A stretch of 36,389 nucleotides of DNA from Oscillospiraceae bacterium (lineage in GTDB: Bacteria; Bacillota; Clostridia; Oscillospirales; Oscillospiraceae), in contig JAFTVM010000082.1 of NCBI GenBank assembly GCA_017465745.1, forward strand, positions 1 to 36,389, given 5' to 3'. How positions within the stretch are numbered: the first letter of the stretch is position 1; each line of letters starts with the position of its first letter. Positions 1-8,273 of this stretch are shown here, one piece after another. Made by a program: the position numbers and the translations under genes. The notes under the pieces were generated by a model. The model saw nothing but the letters and a program-made list of their open reading frames with translations. It was not told where the DNA came from and made no database searches.

Positions 1-139
1 ATTTTCGTCATAATCTTCACGCTTTCTGAATATATTTGATAAATTGGCTGCGGTATTCTTTCCAATATTCCAGACAGATAATACCACAAGATTGTTGGAA
101 TTGCAATGGATTTTCAGCATTTCACCTGCAGCGCACCTG

Positions 140-1351
140 TTATTTGATGATTCCGTACAGCTTCAGCAGCTTCACCCGGTCATTGCCGATGGTAATGCTG
201 GAGGAAATGCGGCTGCGGGCATTCCGCTTTTTTGTCAGATAATGGACAATCCGCTGGATCCATGCAACAGGCAGCAGGAACGGAAATCTGCGCAGATATG
301 GATACTTGTTCTCCATATCCACGCGCTTCAGAAATACCGAGTCCCAGATGCTGCTGCGCTTGCCGGTACGGTCTGCCGCCACTGCATTCAGCGTCACGGT
401 GGAGGAGTGCAGCCGTTCACTATCGGAATTGCCATACACTCCGCTGGTCAGCACATCTTCCAGCAGCGGCTCACAAAATTCCCGGGTGGTCTGCCAATCG
501 GCAGGAAGCTCCATATGGATCTGCAGTTCATGGGCCGCTATGCCCAGAACCGCCGCCGCATACTGCTGCGCACCGCAGCTTCGCAGCTGCTGCGTCAGAC
601 GCTCCCAATCGATCTGCGTATGGTAACGCTGTGCCCAAAGGCCGATATCACACACCTGCCGGATACCAAAGCCGCTGTGCAGAAAATGCTTGTAGGCATG
701 AAGCAGCAGATAGAGCAGGTGGTCATGGGGCGGGAGCGAATACACGGTGCCGTACTGCGTGGGATAGGCGGCGGCTTTTTCCGCGGCGCAGTCAAAGAAA
801 GCCTCCAGATCGCCGTAGGCGATGGAATCCGGAGAGAACAGCCTGCGGTGCAGCTCGATATACAGACTGCCGCCGCGTTTCTGCCAGCCGATCTCATGGG
901 CATCGGGCGCAACATCTGCGGTTGGCTCCATGCCGTAATCGCGCAGGAATTCACAGCAGCCGTCGAACTCTTCATCCGGCACATACAGGTCCTCGTCGCC
1001 ACTGGGACGTTCATCCCCCTGGGGATAGATGGAGCGGCAGACGATGCCTTTGACCACCAGCGGATGGAAACCTGCGCTGCGCAGCCCGTTATACAGGGTG
1101 ATGAACGCCTTGGACTGGACTGTCTGAAGCACCACCTGCCGGATTGCGGTCTGCTTCGCCCTGGGGATGCCTGCCAGGATCTCTCCCGGAAGAGCCGATA
1201 CGGTCATCGGCAGCAGCTTGTGCTCGGCTGCCATAGAGAACAGGCCGTCCCAGTCCGCAACGTCAGTCACATCAGCAGGCTCCACCTTCTGATTGCGCAG
1301 CGCAGCGCGCAGAAGCTGTAAAAATTTCTGTTCATTCTGTGCAAGGCTCAT
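140..1351 (-). CDS. Nucleotidyltransferase family protein (PF14907-type)
   Basis: A 403-residue protein resembling the uncharacterised nucleotidyltransferase family (NTP_transf_5). What is visible: a helical N-terminal third, then a Lys-Gly motif (residues 101-102, LVVKGIV), an Arg at 115 and an acidic GDEDLYV segment at 118-124, the arrangement expected for the metal-binding Asp pair of the nucleotidyltransferase fold. The C-terminal half is rich in His and Trp. Substrate is unknown; family members often accompany peptide-modification or cell-surface genes, but nothing next to this one points that way. I chose the ATG at 1351 because the AGGTGG ribosome site lies 9 nt upstream of it, whereas the ATG at 1360 abuts that site. 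A TTGAGT-17-TATACT promoter lies upstream. It is transcribed divergently from the next gene. Family assignment is fairly sure; function is open. Confidence 0.75.
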   Translation of the reverse strand: MSLAQNEQKFLQLLRAALRNQKVEPADVTDVADWDGLFSMAAEHKLLPMTVSALPGEILAGIPRAKQTAIRQVVLQTVQSKAFITLYNGLRSAGFHPLVVKGIVCRSIYPQGDERPSGDEDLYVPDEEFDGCCEFLRDYGMEPTADVAPDAHEIGWQKRGGSLYIELHRRLFSPDSIAYGDLEAFFDCAAEKAAAYPTQYGTVYSLPPHDHLLYLLLHAYKHFLHSGFGIRQVCDIGLWAQRYHTQIDWERLTQQLRSCGAQQYAAAVLGIAAHELQIHMELPADWQTTREFCEPLLEDVLTSGVYGNSDSERLHSSTVTLNAVAADRTGKRSSIWDSVFLKRVDMENKYPYLRRFPFLLPVAWIQRIVHYLTKKRNARSRISSSITIGNDRVKLLKLYGIIK

Positions 1352-1412
1352 CTTTATCATCCACCTCTGTCAAACAGGATCTTCAAATCCCATATCATAC
1401 CATTGTAAGGAT

Positions 1413-1441
1413 AGTATAGCACAATCGCGCACAAAACTCAA
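1413..1441 (-). promoter_or_regulatory. Candidate promoter of the nucleotidyltransferase gene
   Basis: On the minus strand a TTGAGT box (1441 to 1436) is followed after 17 nt by TATACT (1418 to 1413). A second possible -10, TATGAT (1399 to 1394), lies closer to the gene. Spacing is ideal for the first pair; assignment is by pattern only. Confidence 0.45.
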
Positions 1442-1499
1442 TGCTCCGGTGATTCCGACCTGTTTCCCTGCGGAACGAAAAATCTCGAAAAGTCAAGTC

Positions 1500-1528
1500 T
1501 TGTTCTTCCATTTTTTGCATGGTATAAT
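1500..1528 (+). promoter_or_regulatory. Promoter of the small hypothetical gene
   Basis: TTGTTC at 1500-1505 and a perfect TATAAT at 1523-1528 separated by 17 nt, about 35 nt ahead of the start codon. It points away from the divergent nucleotidyltransferase gene. Confidence 0.65.
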
Positions 1529-1562
1529 CCCCACCAGTGCGCTAAGAAAAGGAGAGACAGAT

Positions 1563-1862
1563 ATGACCCATACCATGCAGCAGCTTCGTGACAGAGAATC
1601 GGCCGTTTTTCACACCATCCCCGGCATGAACCAGCTCCTTCATGCCCGCCCCGGCGAAGCAGAGGATCTGCAGGCAAAATACCCGGACGCCGCGTTCGCC
1701 CTGCGGACGGCCAACGAGCTTTTCCATCACGACCGGGAGCTGAGCCTGATCACCCAGCGGGCCTACTTCTCCATCCTGGAGGGCGAAAATATCGCTTCCG
1801 TCCGCCGGCGCTACAACCGGGAAATGGAAGCGTATGTGCAAAACCACATGTGGGACGACTGA
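1563..1862 (+). CDS. Small hypothetical protein
   Basis: A 99-residue, probably all-helical, acidic soluble protein with no signal peptide or membrane segment. I do not recognise the family. Reality is supported by a good promoter (TTGTTC-17-TATAAT), an AAAGGAGA ribosome site 9 nt before the ATG and codon use like the neighbours. The reading frame is open much further upstream, but those codons lie before the promoter. The middle is rich in charged residues and the C-terminus ends in Trp-Asp-Asp. It stands alone: divergent from the gene to its left and about 120 nt from the glucokinase gene, which has its own AT-rich promoter region. No function is proposed. Confidence 0.7.
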   Translation: MTHTMQQLRDRESAVFHTIPGMNQLLHARPGEAEDLQAKYPDAAFALRTANELFHHDRELSLITQRAYFSILEGENIASVRRRYNREMEAYVQNHMWDD

Positions 1863-1917
1863 AACAAAGCGCAGACTGGTTCAAATCACGATTTCCCGCT
1901 CATTTATGTTTTTCTAC

Positions 1918-1946
1918 TGGCAATTTGTGATATTATAGTATATAAT
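1918..1946 (+). promoter_or_regulatory. Candidate promoter of the ROK kinase gene
   Basis: An AT-rich stretch with TATAAT at 1941-1946; the best-spaced -35 is the poor TGGCAA at 1918-1923 (17-nt spacer). Overlapping TATTATAG just upstream gives alternatives. Confidence 0.4.
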
Positions 1947-1986
1947 ATAAAGGCTCAAAATAATCCAAATTGGGAGGATTCAACTT

Positions 1987-2931
1987 ATGAGATATGGATT
2001 CGGTGTCGACCTGGGCGGTACAACTGTCAAGATCGCCTACTTTGATGAAAACGGCACCCTCCTCAGCAAATGGGAGATCCCCACTGTTACTGCAAACAGC
2101 GGCGCACAGATCCTGCCCGACATTGCAGCTTCCATCGAACAGTTTATCGACAGTCAGCACATCAACCGTGACGCCATCATTGGCGTCGGCATCGGTGTTC
2201 CCGGTCCCGTTGACGGTCAGGGCGTTGTCAACAAGTGCATCAACCTGGGATGGGGCGTGTTCAACGTGGCCGAGACCCTGTCCGGTCTGGTGGGCTTCCC
2301 TGTGAAGGCCGGCAATGACGCCAACGTGGCCGCTCTGGGTGAGTACTGGAAGGGCGGCGGCAAGGACGCCGACAACATGATCCTGGCCACCCTGGGCACC
2401 GGCGTCGGCGGCGGCATCGTCATCGGCGGTCATCTGCTCCACGGCGCCCATGGCTCCGGCGCAGAGATCGGCCATATGGTCCTCAACCGCGACGAGACTG
2501 AACAGTGCGGCTGCGGCAAGCGCGGCTGTGCCGAGCAGTATTGCTCCGCCACCGGCATCGTCCGTCTGGCAAACCGTGCCATGGCAAGAGAACAGAAGGC
2601 CTCCAAGCTGCGCGGTCTGAACACCCTGACCTGCAAGGACATCTTCGACTTCGGCGCTGAAGGCGACGAGCTGGCCAACGATGTTCTGAACGAGTACTAC
2701 GCCTACCTGGGTGAGTTCCTGGCAAACCTGTGTGACGTGGTCGATCCCGAAGCCGTGGTCCTCGGCGGCGGCGTCAGCAAGGCCGGTCAGGTTCTGCTGG
2801 ACGGTGTCCGTCCCCATTTCGACAAGCATATCTTCCACGCTGCCCGGGGCGCACAGTTTGTACTGGCATCCCTCGGCAACGACGCCGGCGCTTACGGTGC
2901 CTTCAAGCTGGCACTGGACGCTTTCGGCTGA
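1987..2931 (+). CDS. ROK family glucokinase
   Basis: A 314-residue cytoplasmic sugar kinase of the ROK family, normal in length, expected to phosphorylate glucose with ATP at the head of glycolysis. The N-terminal phosphate-binding signature DLGGTTVK is at residues 9-16, the catalytic-Asp segment GNDANVAALGE is near 103-113, GTGVGGG near 138-144, and the zinc-binding ROK signature CGCGKRGCAEQ lies near 176-186, preceded by the substrate-contacting EIGHM. The ATG has a GGGAGG ribosome site 8-9 nt upstream. It is monocistronic, ending in a strong terminator shared with the convergent transporter operon. The zinc Cys pattern and length match glucokinases rather than ROK repressors, which carry an N-terminal HTH that is absent here. 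Other hexoses or N-acetyl sugars remain possible substrates. Confidence 0.9.
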   Translation: MRYGFGVDLGGTTVKIAYFDENGTLLSKWEIPTVTANSGAQILPDIAASIEQFIDSQHINRDAIIGVGIGVPGPVDGQGVVNKCINLGWGVFNVAETLSGLVGFPVKAGNDANVAALGEYWKGGGKDADNMILATLGTGVGGGIVIGGHLLHGAHGSGAEIGHMVLNRDETEQCGCGKRGCAEQYCSATGIVRLANRAMAREQKASKLRGLNTLTCKDIFDFGAEGDELANDVLNEYYAYLGEFLANLCDVVDPEAVVLGGGVSKAGQVLLDGVRPHFDKHIFHAARGAQFVLASLGNDAGAYGAFKLALDAFG

Positions 2932-2946
2932 TCCCCTCTACATACC

Positions 2947-2981
2947 AAAAACACAGCGGACTTTTCGTCCGCTGTGTTTTT
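2947..2981. terminator. Bidirectional terminator
   Basis: Perfect 15-bp stem (2947-2961 with 2967-2981) around a TTTTC loop, with T runs on both strands. It separates the convergent glucokinase and ABC ATPase genes. Confidence 0.9.
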
Positions 2982-3754
2982 TATCGTCTTACCATGACAA
3001 AACCGTTTTCATATTCCAGGATCCGGATCTGACCGTAGATCTCGGACAGGGCTTCTTCGATTTCTTCCCGCTTCGCCCCCGCAAGAGGCACCCGGCGGAG
3101 AATATGACCGTCGCGCATCAGGATCAGGCTGTCACAGTAGGCCAGGGCGAAATTCGGGTCGTGGAGGGTGATCAGGCCTGCCCTGCCCTGTTCCCGGAGG
3201 ATCTGGCGGATCTTACCCAGCACCAGATTCCGGTTGACGAAATCCAGGGCGCTGTCCGGCTCATCCATCAGCATGACGGGAGTATCCTGGACCATGGTGC
3301 GGGCCAGAATGATCATCTGCTTCTGTCCCTCGCTGAGCTTGGCGTAGTCCCGCTGGGCAAGCTCCACCATTCCCAGCCGCTCCAAGGCTTCCATAGCCTT
3401 CTGCCTATGGGCTCTGCCGGGGGAATCCAGCAGATGGAGCCGGGCGTTGAAGCCCATCAGAACCACTTCCAGCACAGTTTTGCCGGCGATCAGGCTGCCC
3501 CGCTGGGGAATGTAGGCCATCTGCAGGGCACGCTGGCGCTCATGGAACTTGGTACAGTCCACGCCACCCACCAGGCATTTTCCCTCATGAGTGGGCAGCA
3601 GGCCGCAGATGGCCTTGATCAGCGTGGTTTTGCCGCAGCCGTTGAGGCCCAGCAGGGCGCAGAATTCACCGGGTGCCACCTCCAGGCTGGCGTTGTGGAC
3701 AATTTCCCGGTGCTGATATCCGCAGCGGATATTTTCAACCTTCAGCAAACTCAT
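2981..3754 (-). CDS. Iron/siderophore/cobalamin-type ABC importer, ATPase subunit
   Basis: A 257-residue ATP-binding subunit of the FecE/BtuD type that powers the permease encoded just upstream. Visible motifs: Walker A GLNGCGKTT, Q-loop in AYIPQRG, signature LSEGQKQ, which deviates from LSGGQ, Walker B VMLMDEPDSALD, and H-loop LITLHDPN. The ATG at 3754 overlaps the permease stop codon (ATGA), so translation is probably coupled. The frame stays open upstream, but that part lies inside the permease gene and has no family resemblance. It is the last gene of a binding protein-permease-ATPase operon and ends at the shared terminator. Substrate cannot be fixed from the ATPase alone; iron chelates, haem or corrinoids are all possible. 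Confidence 0.88.
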   Translation of the reverse strand: MSLLKVENIRCGYQHREIVHNASLEVAPGEFCALLGLNGCGKTTLIKAICGLLPTHEGKCLVGGVDCTKFHERQRALQMAYIPQRGSLIAGKTVLEVVLMGFNARLHLLDSPGRAHRQKAMEALERLGMVELAQRDYAKLSEGQKQMIILARTMVQDTPVMLMDEPDSALDFVNRNLVLGKIRQILREQGRAGLITLHDPNFALAYCDSLILMRDGHILRRVPLAGAKREEIEEALSEIYGQIRILEYENGFVMVRR

Positions 3755-4764
3755 ACCACTCCTCCTCTGCGCTTGCACATGAACCACAGCAGGATCGGAA
3801 CGCCGATCAGGGTGGTGAGGATGCTGATGGGCAGCTCTGCCGCGTACAGCGTGCGTGCCAGGATATCCGAGATCAGCAGAACGCCTCCGCCCACCAGACT
3901 GCTCAGCATCAGTGTCTGTGAATTCTGCCGCCTGATCATCATCCGAGCGATATGGGGCGCGATGAGACCTGCAAAGGAAATCAGGCCTGTCACGCAAATG
4001 ACGGAAGCCACCAGCAATGTCGACATCAGCAGCACCGTGATGCGGATCGGGCCAAGACGCACGCCCAGGGCGCGGCACTCCTCCTCATTCAGCGACAACA
4101 GACCGATCTGCCGGTGCAGCAGCAGCAGGCCGCCGAAGCCCACCAGCCAGAAGGGCAGGATGGCCCAGACCTTCGAGGCGGTGATGGATGCCAGGGATCC
4201 CATGGTCCAGTATTCGATGGCCGCCAGCTCAGATTCGGAGTCTGCGTAATATTTCAGCAGCATGATCACCGTGTTGGCAAGGGCGGAGATGATGATACCC
4301 GCCAGCACATAAGTGGATGTTGCGTTGGATTTGGTAGCCTGTACCAGGATCATCACCAGCATCACCGCCGCCAGACCGCCGGCAAAGGCTCCCACTGCAA
4401 TGGAAACCATGGTGCCGCTGACAGAGACGATGGCGATGGCGGCACCCATATTGGCGCCGGAGGAGATACCGATGATATCCGGGGATGCCAGGGGATTCTT
4501 GAAGATATTCTGATATACGCCGCCGGCCAGACCCAGACCCATGCCGCCCAGCACTGCCATGATGGTACGGGGCACCCGGAGGGTGAAAAACACCTTGGAG
4601 GTCATATCCTGTACTTCCCCGCCGGTGATCAGCGCCGCGATCTGTGGCACGGAAATGGGATATTTGCCCACGCAGAAGGAAGCCACCGCGCCGGCCAGCA
4701 GGAAAACGCCAACCATGCAGAACACCAGTGGGATATTCACTTGTCTGTGTGTTTGTTGTTTCAT
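3751..4764 (-). CDS. FecCD-family ABC importer permease
   Basis: A 337-residue integral membrane permease of the FecCD/BtuC family, forming a homodimeric channel with the ATPase encoded downstream. About ten hydrophobic segments are apparent. Family hallmarks are the RVPRTIMAVLGGMGLGLAGG stretch near residues 63-82, the NPLASPDIIGISSGA segment that follows it, and the coupling region near GVRLGPIRI. The ATG has an AGGTAGGT ribosome site about 5 nt upstream. It follows the binding-protein gene after a 64-nt gap that contains a perfect 11-bp hairpin, and overlaps the ATPase start by 4 nt. One permease gene only, so the transporter is presumably a homodimer. Substrate: an iron chelate, haem or corrinoid by family. 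Confidence 0.88.
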   Translation of the reverse strand: MKQQTHRQVNIPLVFCMVGVFLLAGAVASFCVGKYPISVPQIAALITGGEVQDMTSKVFFTLRVPRTIMAVLGGMGLGLAGGVYQNIFKNPLASPDIIGISSGANMGAAIAIVSVSGTMVSIAVGAFAGGLAAVMLVMILVQATKSNATSTYVLAGIIISALANTVIMLLKYYADSESELAAIEYWTMGSLASITASKVWAILPFWLVGFGGLLLLHRQIGLLSLNEEECRALGVRLGPIRITVLLMSTLLVASVICVTGLISFAGLIAPHIARMMIRRQNSQTLMLSSLVGGGVLLISDILARTLYAAELPISILTTLIGVPILLWFMCKRRGGVV

Positions 4765-4783
4765 ATTACCTACCTGTACAAAA

Positions 4784-4811
4784 GCAGGACACCGTCTGTG
4801 CGGTGTCCTGC
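4784..4811 (-). promoter_or_regulatory. Intercistronic hairpin after the binding-protein gene
   Basis: Perfect 11-bp GC-rich stem (4784-4794 with 4801-4811) with a 6-nt loop. Read on the minus strand it is followed by TTTTG, a weak U tract. It is likely to lower transcription into the permease and ATPase or protect the upstream message, giving more binding protein than membrane components. Confidence 0.65.
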
Positions 4812-4828
4812 CCTTTCAGAAATGAGAA

Positions 4829-5932
4829 TCAGGCCAGTTCGTTTGCATCAACGGAGAAGCCGTAGAAGGTCTCGTAGAATTCCTGCACGTCAGCGGCGAA
4901 AGCTTCCTGGCTGTACAGGTCGGGATGGATGGTCTTGAGCATCCACTTGACGCCCAGGATACCGGAGGGAGCAGGAGAATCCCAGGCTTCGAAGCCGATG
5001 GTCATCTGGTAAACTGCACCATTCTTGATGGCGGTCACTTCGCTCAGCTGCGCATCAGCCAGCAGGCCTTCCACGGTAAAGTCAGGCGCGCCGTTGGCGA
5101 AGCTGTTGGTGGGAACGACAATGATGTCGGGATTCATCGCCAGCAGCTGCTCATAGCTGATCTCCGTCCAGGAGCTGCCTTCGATATCAGCGCCTGCGGC
5201 ATTGCCGCCGGCAGCCGTGATCAGGGTGGACTGGTACATCTGGCCGGGGGCAGTGGTCAGGTAGCTGGAGGTACCGGTGATATAGACCACGGGAGCGTCG
5301 GACACGCCGGCCACCAGAGCCTCCACCTCTGCAAGCTCAGCTTCATAGTAGGCGATCAGTTCCTGGGCAGCCTCCATGGAGTTGGTGGCGGTGCCGATGA
5401 GGGTGAACATCTCGATGATCTGCTCGTGGCTCTCGGGCATCACCAGCAGGGCAGGCACGCCCAGCTCCTCCAGAGCAGCGGCGGTATCCTTCTGCTTCAT
5501 GGGCAGAATGACCAGGTCGGGTTCGGTGGACAGGCAGGTCTCCAGATCGAACTCCTTGGCGGTACCCACGTTGGGCAGCTCCATGAGCTGGGGAGCGGCG
5601 TCGGCATAGATGGGACGCTTGTCAGCCTTGGCCTCGATGCCGACCATCTTGTCTTCCAGGCCCAGCGCAATGCAGGCGGAGGAGGAAATGTAGTAACCGC
5701 TGACGATGCTCTTCGGTTCGGATTCGATGGTGACCTCACGGCCGGCCATATCAGTGACAGTAACGGGGTAGCTGACGCCGGCGGGGTCGGTGACTGCTTC
5801 GGTGTTGTTGTCGGTCTGAGCCTCGGTCTGGCCCTCAGTGGGAGTCTGGGTCTCAGATTCACCGGAAGTGCCGCAGGCAGCCAGGCTGAATACCAGCATC
5901 AGTGCCAGCAGCAGGGAAATAAGCTTTCTCAT
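4829..5932 (-). CDS. Iron/siderophore/cobalamin-type ABC importer, binding lipoprotein
   Basis: A 367-residue class III (BtuF/FhuD-like) solute-binding lipoprotein. The signal peptide ends in the lipobox LAAC at about residue 19, followed by a Thr/Glu/Gln-rich linker of about 30 residues and then a periplasmic-binding-protein-2 fold beginning VTVTDMAGREVTI. Typical family pieces are present: EPDLVILP, ELGVPALLV and NPDIIVVP. Start at 5932 is supported by an AAAGGAAAAG ribosome site and by the start of the signal peptide; the 30 upstream in-frame residues lie before the promoter. It is the first gene of a three-gene importer operon whose promoter is overlapped by a 20-bp palindrome. Ligand not determined; a divergent TspO-family gene makes a tetrapyrrole attractive but unproven. 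Confidence 0.87.
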   Translation of the reverse strand: MRKLISLLLALMLVFSLAACGTSGESETQTPTEGQTEAQTDNNTEAVTDPAGVSYPVTVTDMAGREVTIESEPKSIVSGYYISSSACIALGLEDKMVGIEAKADKRPIYADAAPQLMELPNVGTAKEFDLETCLSTEPDLVILPMKQKDTAAALEELGVPALLVMPESHEQIIEMFTLIGTATNSMEAAQELIAYYEAELAEVEALVAGVSDAPVVYITGTSSYLTTAPGQMYQSTLITAAGGNAAGADIEGSSWTEISYEQLLAMNPDIIVVPTNSFANGAPDFTVEGLLADAQLSEVTAIKNGAVYQMTIGFEAWDSPAPSGILGVKWMLKTIHPDLYSQEAFAADVQEFYETFYGFSVDANELA

Positions 5933-5984
5933 GTTCTTTTCCTTTCGATATTCTGTATTTTGCGCCCAAAGGTGCAACAGGAGT

Positions 5985-6013
5985 ATTATAATCAATCCGC
6001 GCAGTTGTTGCAA
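5985..6013 (-). promoter_or_regulatory. Promoter of the iron/corrinoid-type importer operon
   Basis: Minus-strand TTGCAA (6013 to 6008), 17-nt spacer and TATAAT (5990 to 5985), about 55 nt ahead of the binding-protein start. The -35 hexamer is the exact centre of a 20-bp palindrome. Confidence 0.7.
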
Positions 6014-6020
6014 CAACTGC
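6001..6020. promoter_or_regulatory. 20-bp perfect palindrome, candidate operator
   Basis: Half-site GCAGTTGTTG followed by its exact reverse complement. It lies in the gap between the importer operon and the tspO-like gene and covers the importer's -35 box, the classic position of a repressor operator. The protein that binds is not known; no regulator gene is adjacent. Confidence 0.65.
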
Positions 6021-6121
6021 ATGTATTAAAATATCGGATAATTCGAAGTATTTTATTCAAAACAATAATAATGAATATCACAATATGCCCCAGCGTATCC
6101 TATCATGAGGTGATGCTTCCT

Positions 6122-6586
6122 ATGAAAAAGGGAAACTGGAAAACATATGCATTCTGGATCATTCTGTCAGAAGCGGTGGGCAGTCTGGCTGGTTTTCTGA
6201 CCCAGGAGGGTGTAAAGCTTTTCAATGCCACCGCGGCACAGCCGCCCCTTTCCCCGCCGGAATGGGTCTTCCCTGTGGTCTGGGGCATTCTCTACGCCCT
6301 GATGGGCGTCAGTGCTGCCCGGATCGCCATGACACAAACCCGGCCGGGACTGAACCTGTTCATCGTACAGCTGGTCGTGAATTTCTTCTGGAGCCTGATC
6401 TTTTTTAATGCTTCGGCCTATGGCTTCGCCGTCCTGTGGCTGGCGCTGCTGTGGTGGCTGGTCCTGCTGATGATCCTGGCGTTCCGGCGGGCTGACCCCC
6501 TTGCTGCCTGGCTTCAGATTCCCTATCTGCTTTGGCTGACTTTCGCGCTGTATCTGAACGTGGGGGTCTGGATGCTGAACCGGTGA
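6122..6586 (+). CDS. TspO/MBR family membrane protein
   Basis: A 154-residue protein of the TspO/peripheral benzodiazepine receptor family, five transmembrane helices, Trp-rich as usual (for example PPEWVFPVVWGILY near residues 45-58 and NFFWSLIFF near 77-85). Bacterial TspO proteins bind and turn over porphyrins and act in stress adaptation. The start at 6122 is chosen because GAGGTG lies 9 nt upstream; the ATG at 6113 sits directly on that ribosome site. The frame is open far upstream, antisense to the binding-protein gene, but without support. It is divergent from a transporter of the family that carries haem, siderophores or corrinoids, and both may share the palindrome between them. Ends at a strong bidirectional terminator. 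No clear promoter of its own was identified. Confidence 0.85.
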   Translation: MKKGNWKTYAFWIILSEAVGSLAGFLTQEGVKLFNATAAQPPLSPPEWVFPVVWGILYALMGVSAARIAMTQTRPGLNLFIVQLVVNFFWSLIFFNASAYGFAVLWLALLWWLVLLMILAFRRADPLAAWLQIPYLLWLTFALYLNVGVWMLNR

Positions 6587-6678
6587 AAATTTGAAGATTC
6601 GACACATTTGCCTTGTTTTCGCTCACGGGTGTGGGGTATCCTGAAACTGGCAGAGATCCCCGACGCGACATACTGCCA

Positions 6679-6715
6679 AAACCGCCGTTCCGGCTCTCCC
6701 ACGGAACGGCGGTTT
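6679..6715. terminator. Bidirectional terminator
   Basis: Perfect 14-bp stem (6679-6692 with 6702-6715), 9-nt loop, T-rich flank TTTCTTATTTT on the plus strand and AAA on the other side. It separates the convergent tspO-like and SPOCS-LysM genes. Confidence 0.85.
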
Positions 6716-6721
6716 CTTATT

Positions 6722-8212
6722 TTACTGGATCGGGATCAGCAGCATCCGGTCCATTTCCGGTTCCTGATCGATACCGTTGGCACTTTCAATGGCCCTGACT
6801 GTCGAGCCGGTGTCTTTTGCGATCTCCCACAGCCCCCTTTTTCCGGGACGGCAAAGAATCAGAGTGGGCCGCTGCCTGTCTGGCTCCCGCAGGGTACCCA
6901 GCTCCAGGGCGGTGATCATCGGCATCCCCTGTCCGGACCGGATGGTGGTATGGAGCCGGATCTCCCCTCTTGCCTCCATGGCGCTTCCGGTGTTGACCCA
7001 CTGGATCTCTCCTGCAGGCACCGTCACCGCATCCACCCTGCTGGACAGGTCGGTATTCAGTCCGTTCTTCCCTTCCCAGGAGGCACAGGCAGCCCGCAGA
7101 TTCCCCTCCCGGTCGTAGCCCAGGATCTGGAACCGCCCGGGGATCTCCAGCTCCGTCCGGTCTCCCTCCCGGCGGATCCTGGGATGACCCGGCCAAAACT
7201 GGGCATCTGCGCCATCGAGGCTCATATCAGGGAATTCCCCCCGGGCACTGACCCGCTCCATGGTTTCATCCAGGATCACCGGAAGATGCAGTTCTTCCTG
7301 CCGCAGTCCCACGTCCCGGCGGGTGCTGTAGGCATCCTCCACCAATTCCAGCATGGTCCGGTCCGAGATCATGTACTGGGCCACCAGGCCGCATTTCAGG
7401 GCCAGATTTTCTTCCTCCGGGTCCAGCTCCAGGGAGGTAATTGCCATCATCACATCCGCCTGGGCGTCCTGTTCGTAGGCTTTTTCCAGTTCTCCCAGCT
7501 GGGAAAAGGGAATCTCAAAATCCCGGGAACAGATCCGCCCCTCCCGGTCACTGCAGACCAGATGCAGCCGTCCCGTGCCACGCAGGGCCACCTTATCGCC
7601 GCTGACCCGGGCTTCGGAAAGTTCGGGCTGAAGGGTGCAGGCAATGATCTGCTGGACAGGAGTGGTACCTGTCTCCAGGGTCTGTTCCAAGGCAAAGGTC
7701 TTTTCCCCCGCTTCCATGGGCAGCCGCACCGGATAACTGCGACGAAGCAGCTGAACATCCGCCGGAACTTCCGATGCGCGGAACACCTCTGTCCGGTGCG
7801 GCGTCAGCCCCTCGGCAAGGCAGGAAATCCCGGCCCGCACCAGGATCTTCCGGGCTGACAGATTCCGTCCGTCCACGAACCGCAGCAGAATCTGGACCCG
7901 CATGGGCCCCTCCCGGTCCGTCTGTGCCCCGTCCCATTTCATCTGGAACGGGATCCATACATCCACCGACCGGGGCGCTGTACCGTCCTCCGGGGCGTAC
8001 AGCACCGATGCCTGGACACCGCCGGATACGGCGATGTGGTTCCCCTGCCATTCCTTGCCCCGGAGGATCACCTGTCCCCAGCCAGCCAGCACCCTGCCCA
8101 CATCGGGCAGATCCTCCGTCAGCCGGATCTCCTGGGTCAGCTCCTGATCCTTGACGCCCCGGATCACCTGGCGCAGGCAGGAAAGCTCCCTCTTTTCGAA
8201 CTGCAATTGCAT
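6722..8212 (-). CDS. SPOCS (DUF3794)-LysM protein, SipL-like
   Basis: A 496-residue protein with the layout of clostridial SipL and its paralogues: beta-rich SPOCS/DUF3794 repeats through most of the length, clearest at about residues 180-265 (QQIIACTLQPELSEARV then VALRGTGRLHLVC), and a C-terminal LysM-like domain near 447-495 (LWEIAKDTGSTVRAIESANG, ending LLIPIQ). In Clostridioides difficile SipL binds SpoIVA through its LysM domain and is needed for spore-coat assembly, so a role in the mother cell during sporulation is likely. There is no signal peptide. The ATG has GAAAGG about 10 nt upstream. Alone after a 49-residue membrane protein on the same strand. I saw no convincing vegetative promoter; a sporulation sigma promoter would fit but I cannot assign one. 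Confidence 0.78.
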   Translation of the reverse strand: MQLQFEKRELSCLRQVIRGVKDQELTQEIRLTEDLPDVGRVLAGWGQVILRGKEWQGNHIAVSGGVQASVLYAPEDGTAPRSVDVWIPFQMKWDGAQTDREGPMRVQILLRFVDGRNLSARKILVRAGISCLAEGLTPHRTEVFRASEVPADVQLLRRSYPVRLPMEAGEKTFALEQTLETGTTPVQQIIACTLQPELSEARVSGDKVALRGTGRLHLVCSDREGRICSRDFEIPFSQLGELEKAYEQDAQADVMMAITSLELDPEEENLALKCGLVAQYMISDRTMLELVEDAYSTRRDVGLRQEELHLPVILDETMERVSARGEFPDMSLDGADAQFWPGHPRIRREGDRTELEIPGRFQILGYDREGNLRAACASWEGKNGLNTDLSSRVDAVTVPAGEIQWVNTGSAMEARGEIRLHTTIRSGQGMPMITALELGTLREPDRQRPTLILCRPGKRGLWEIAKDTGSTVRAIESANGIDQEPEMDRMLLIPIQ

Positions 8213-8273
8213 TGAATCACGCCTTTCTTCATCATCAATAAACGATATGACGGTGTGGACAAGGTTATGCCTG

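Noticed and set aside
1-139. Coding content in the first 139 bases
   Set aside because: AT-rich stretch downstream of the nucleotidyltransferase gene; the open frames here are shadows with no ribosome site and no terminator-like hairpin is evident.
4925-6121. Plus-strand frame leading into the TspO-like gene
   Set aside because: Antisense to the binding-protein gene; the TspO homology and the ribosome site begin only at 6122.
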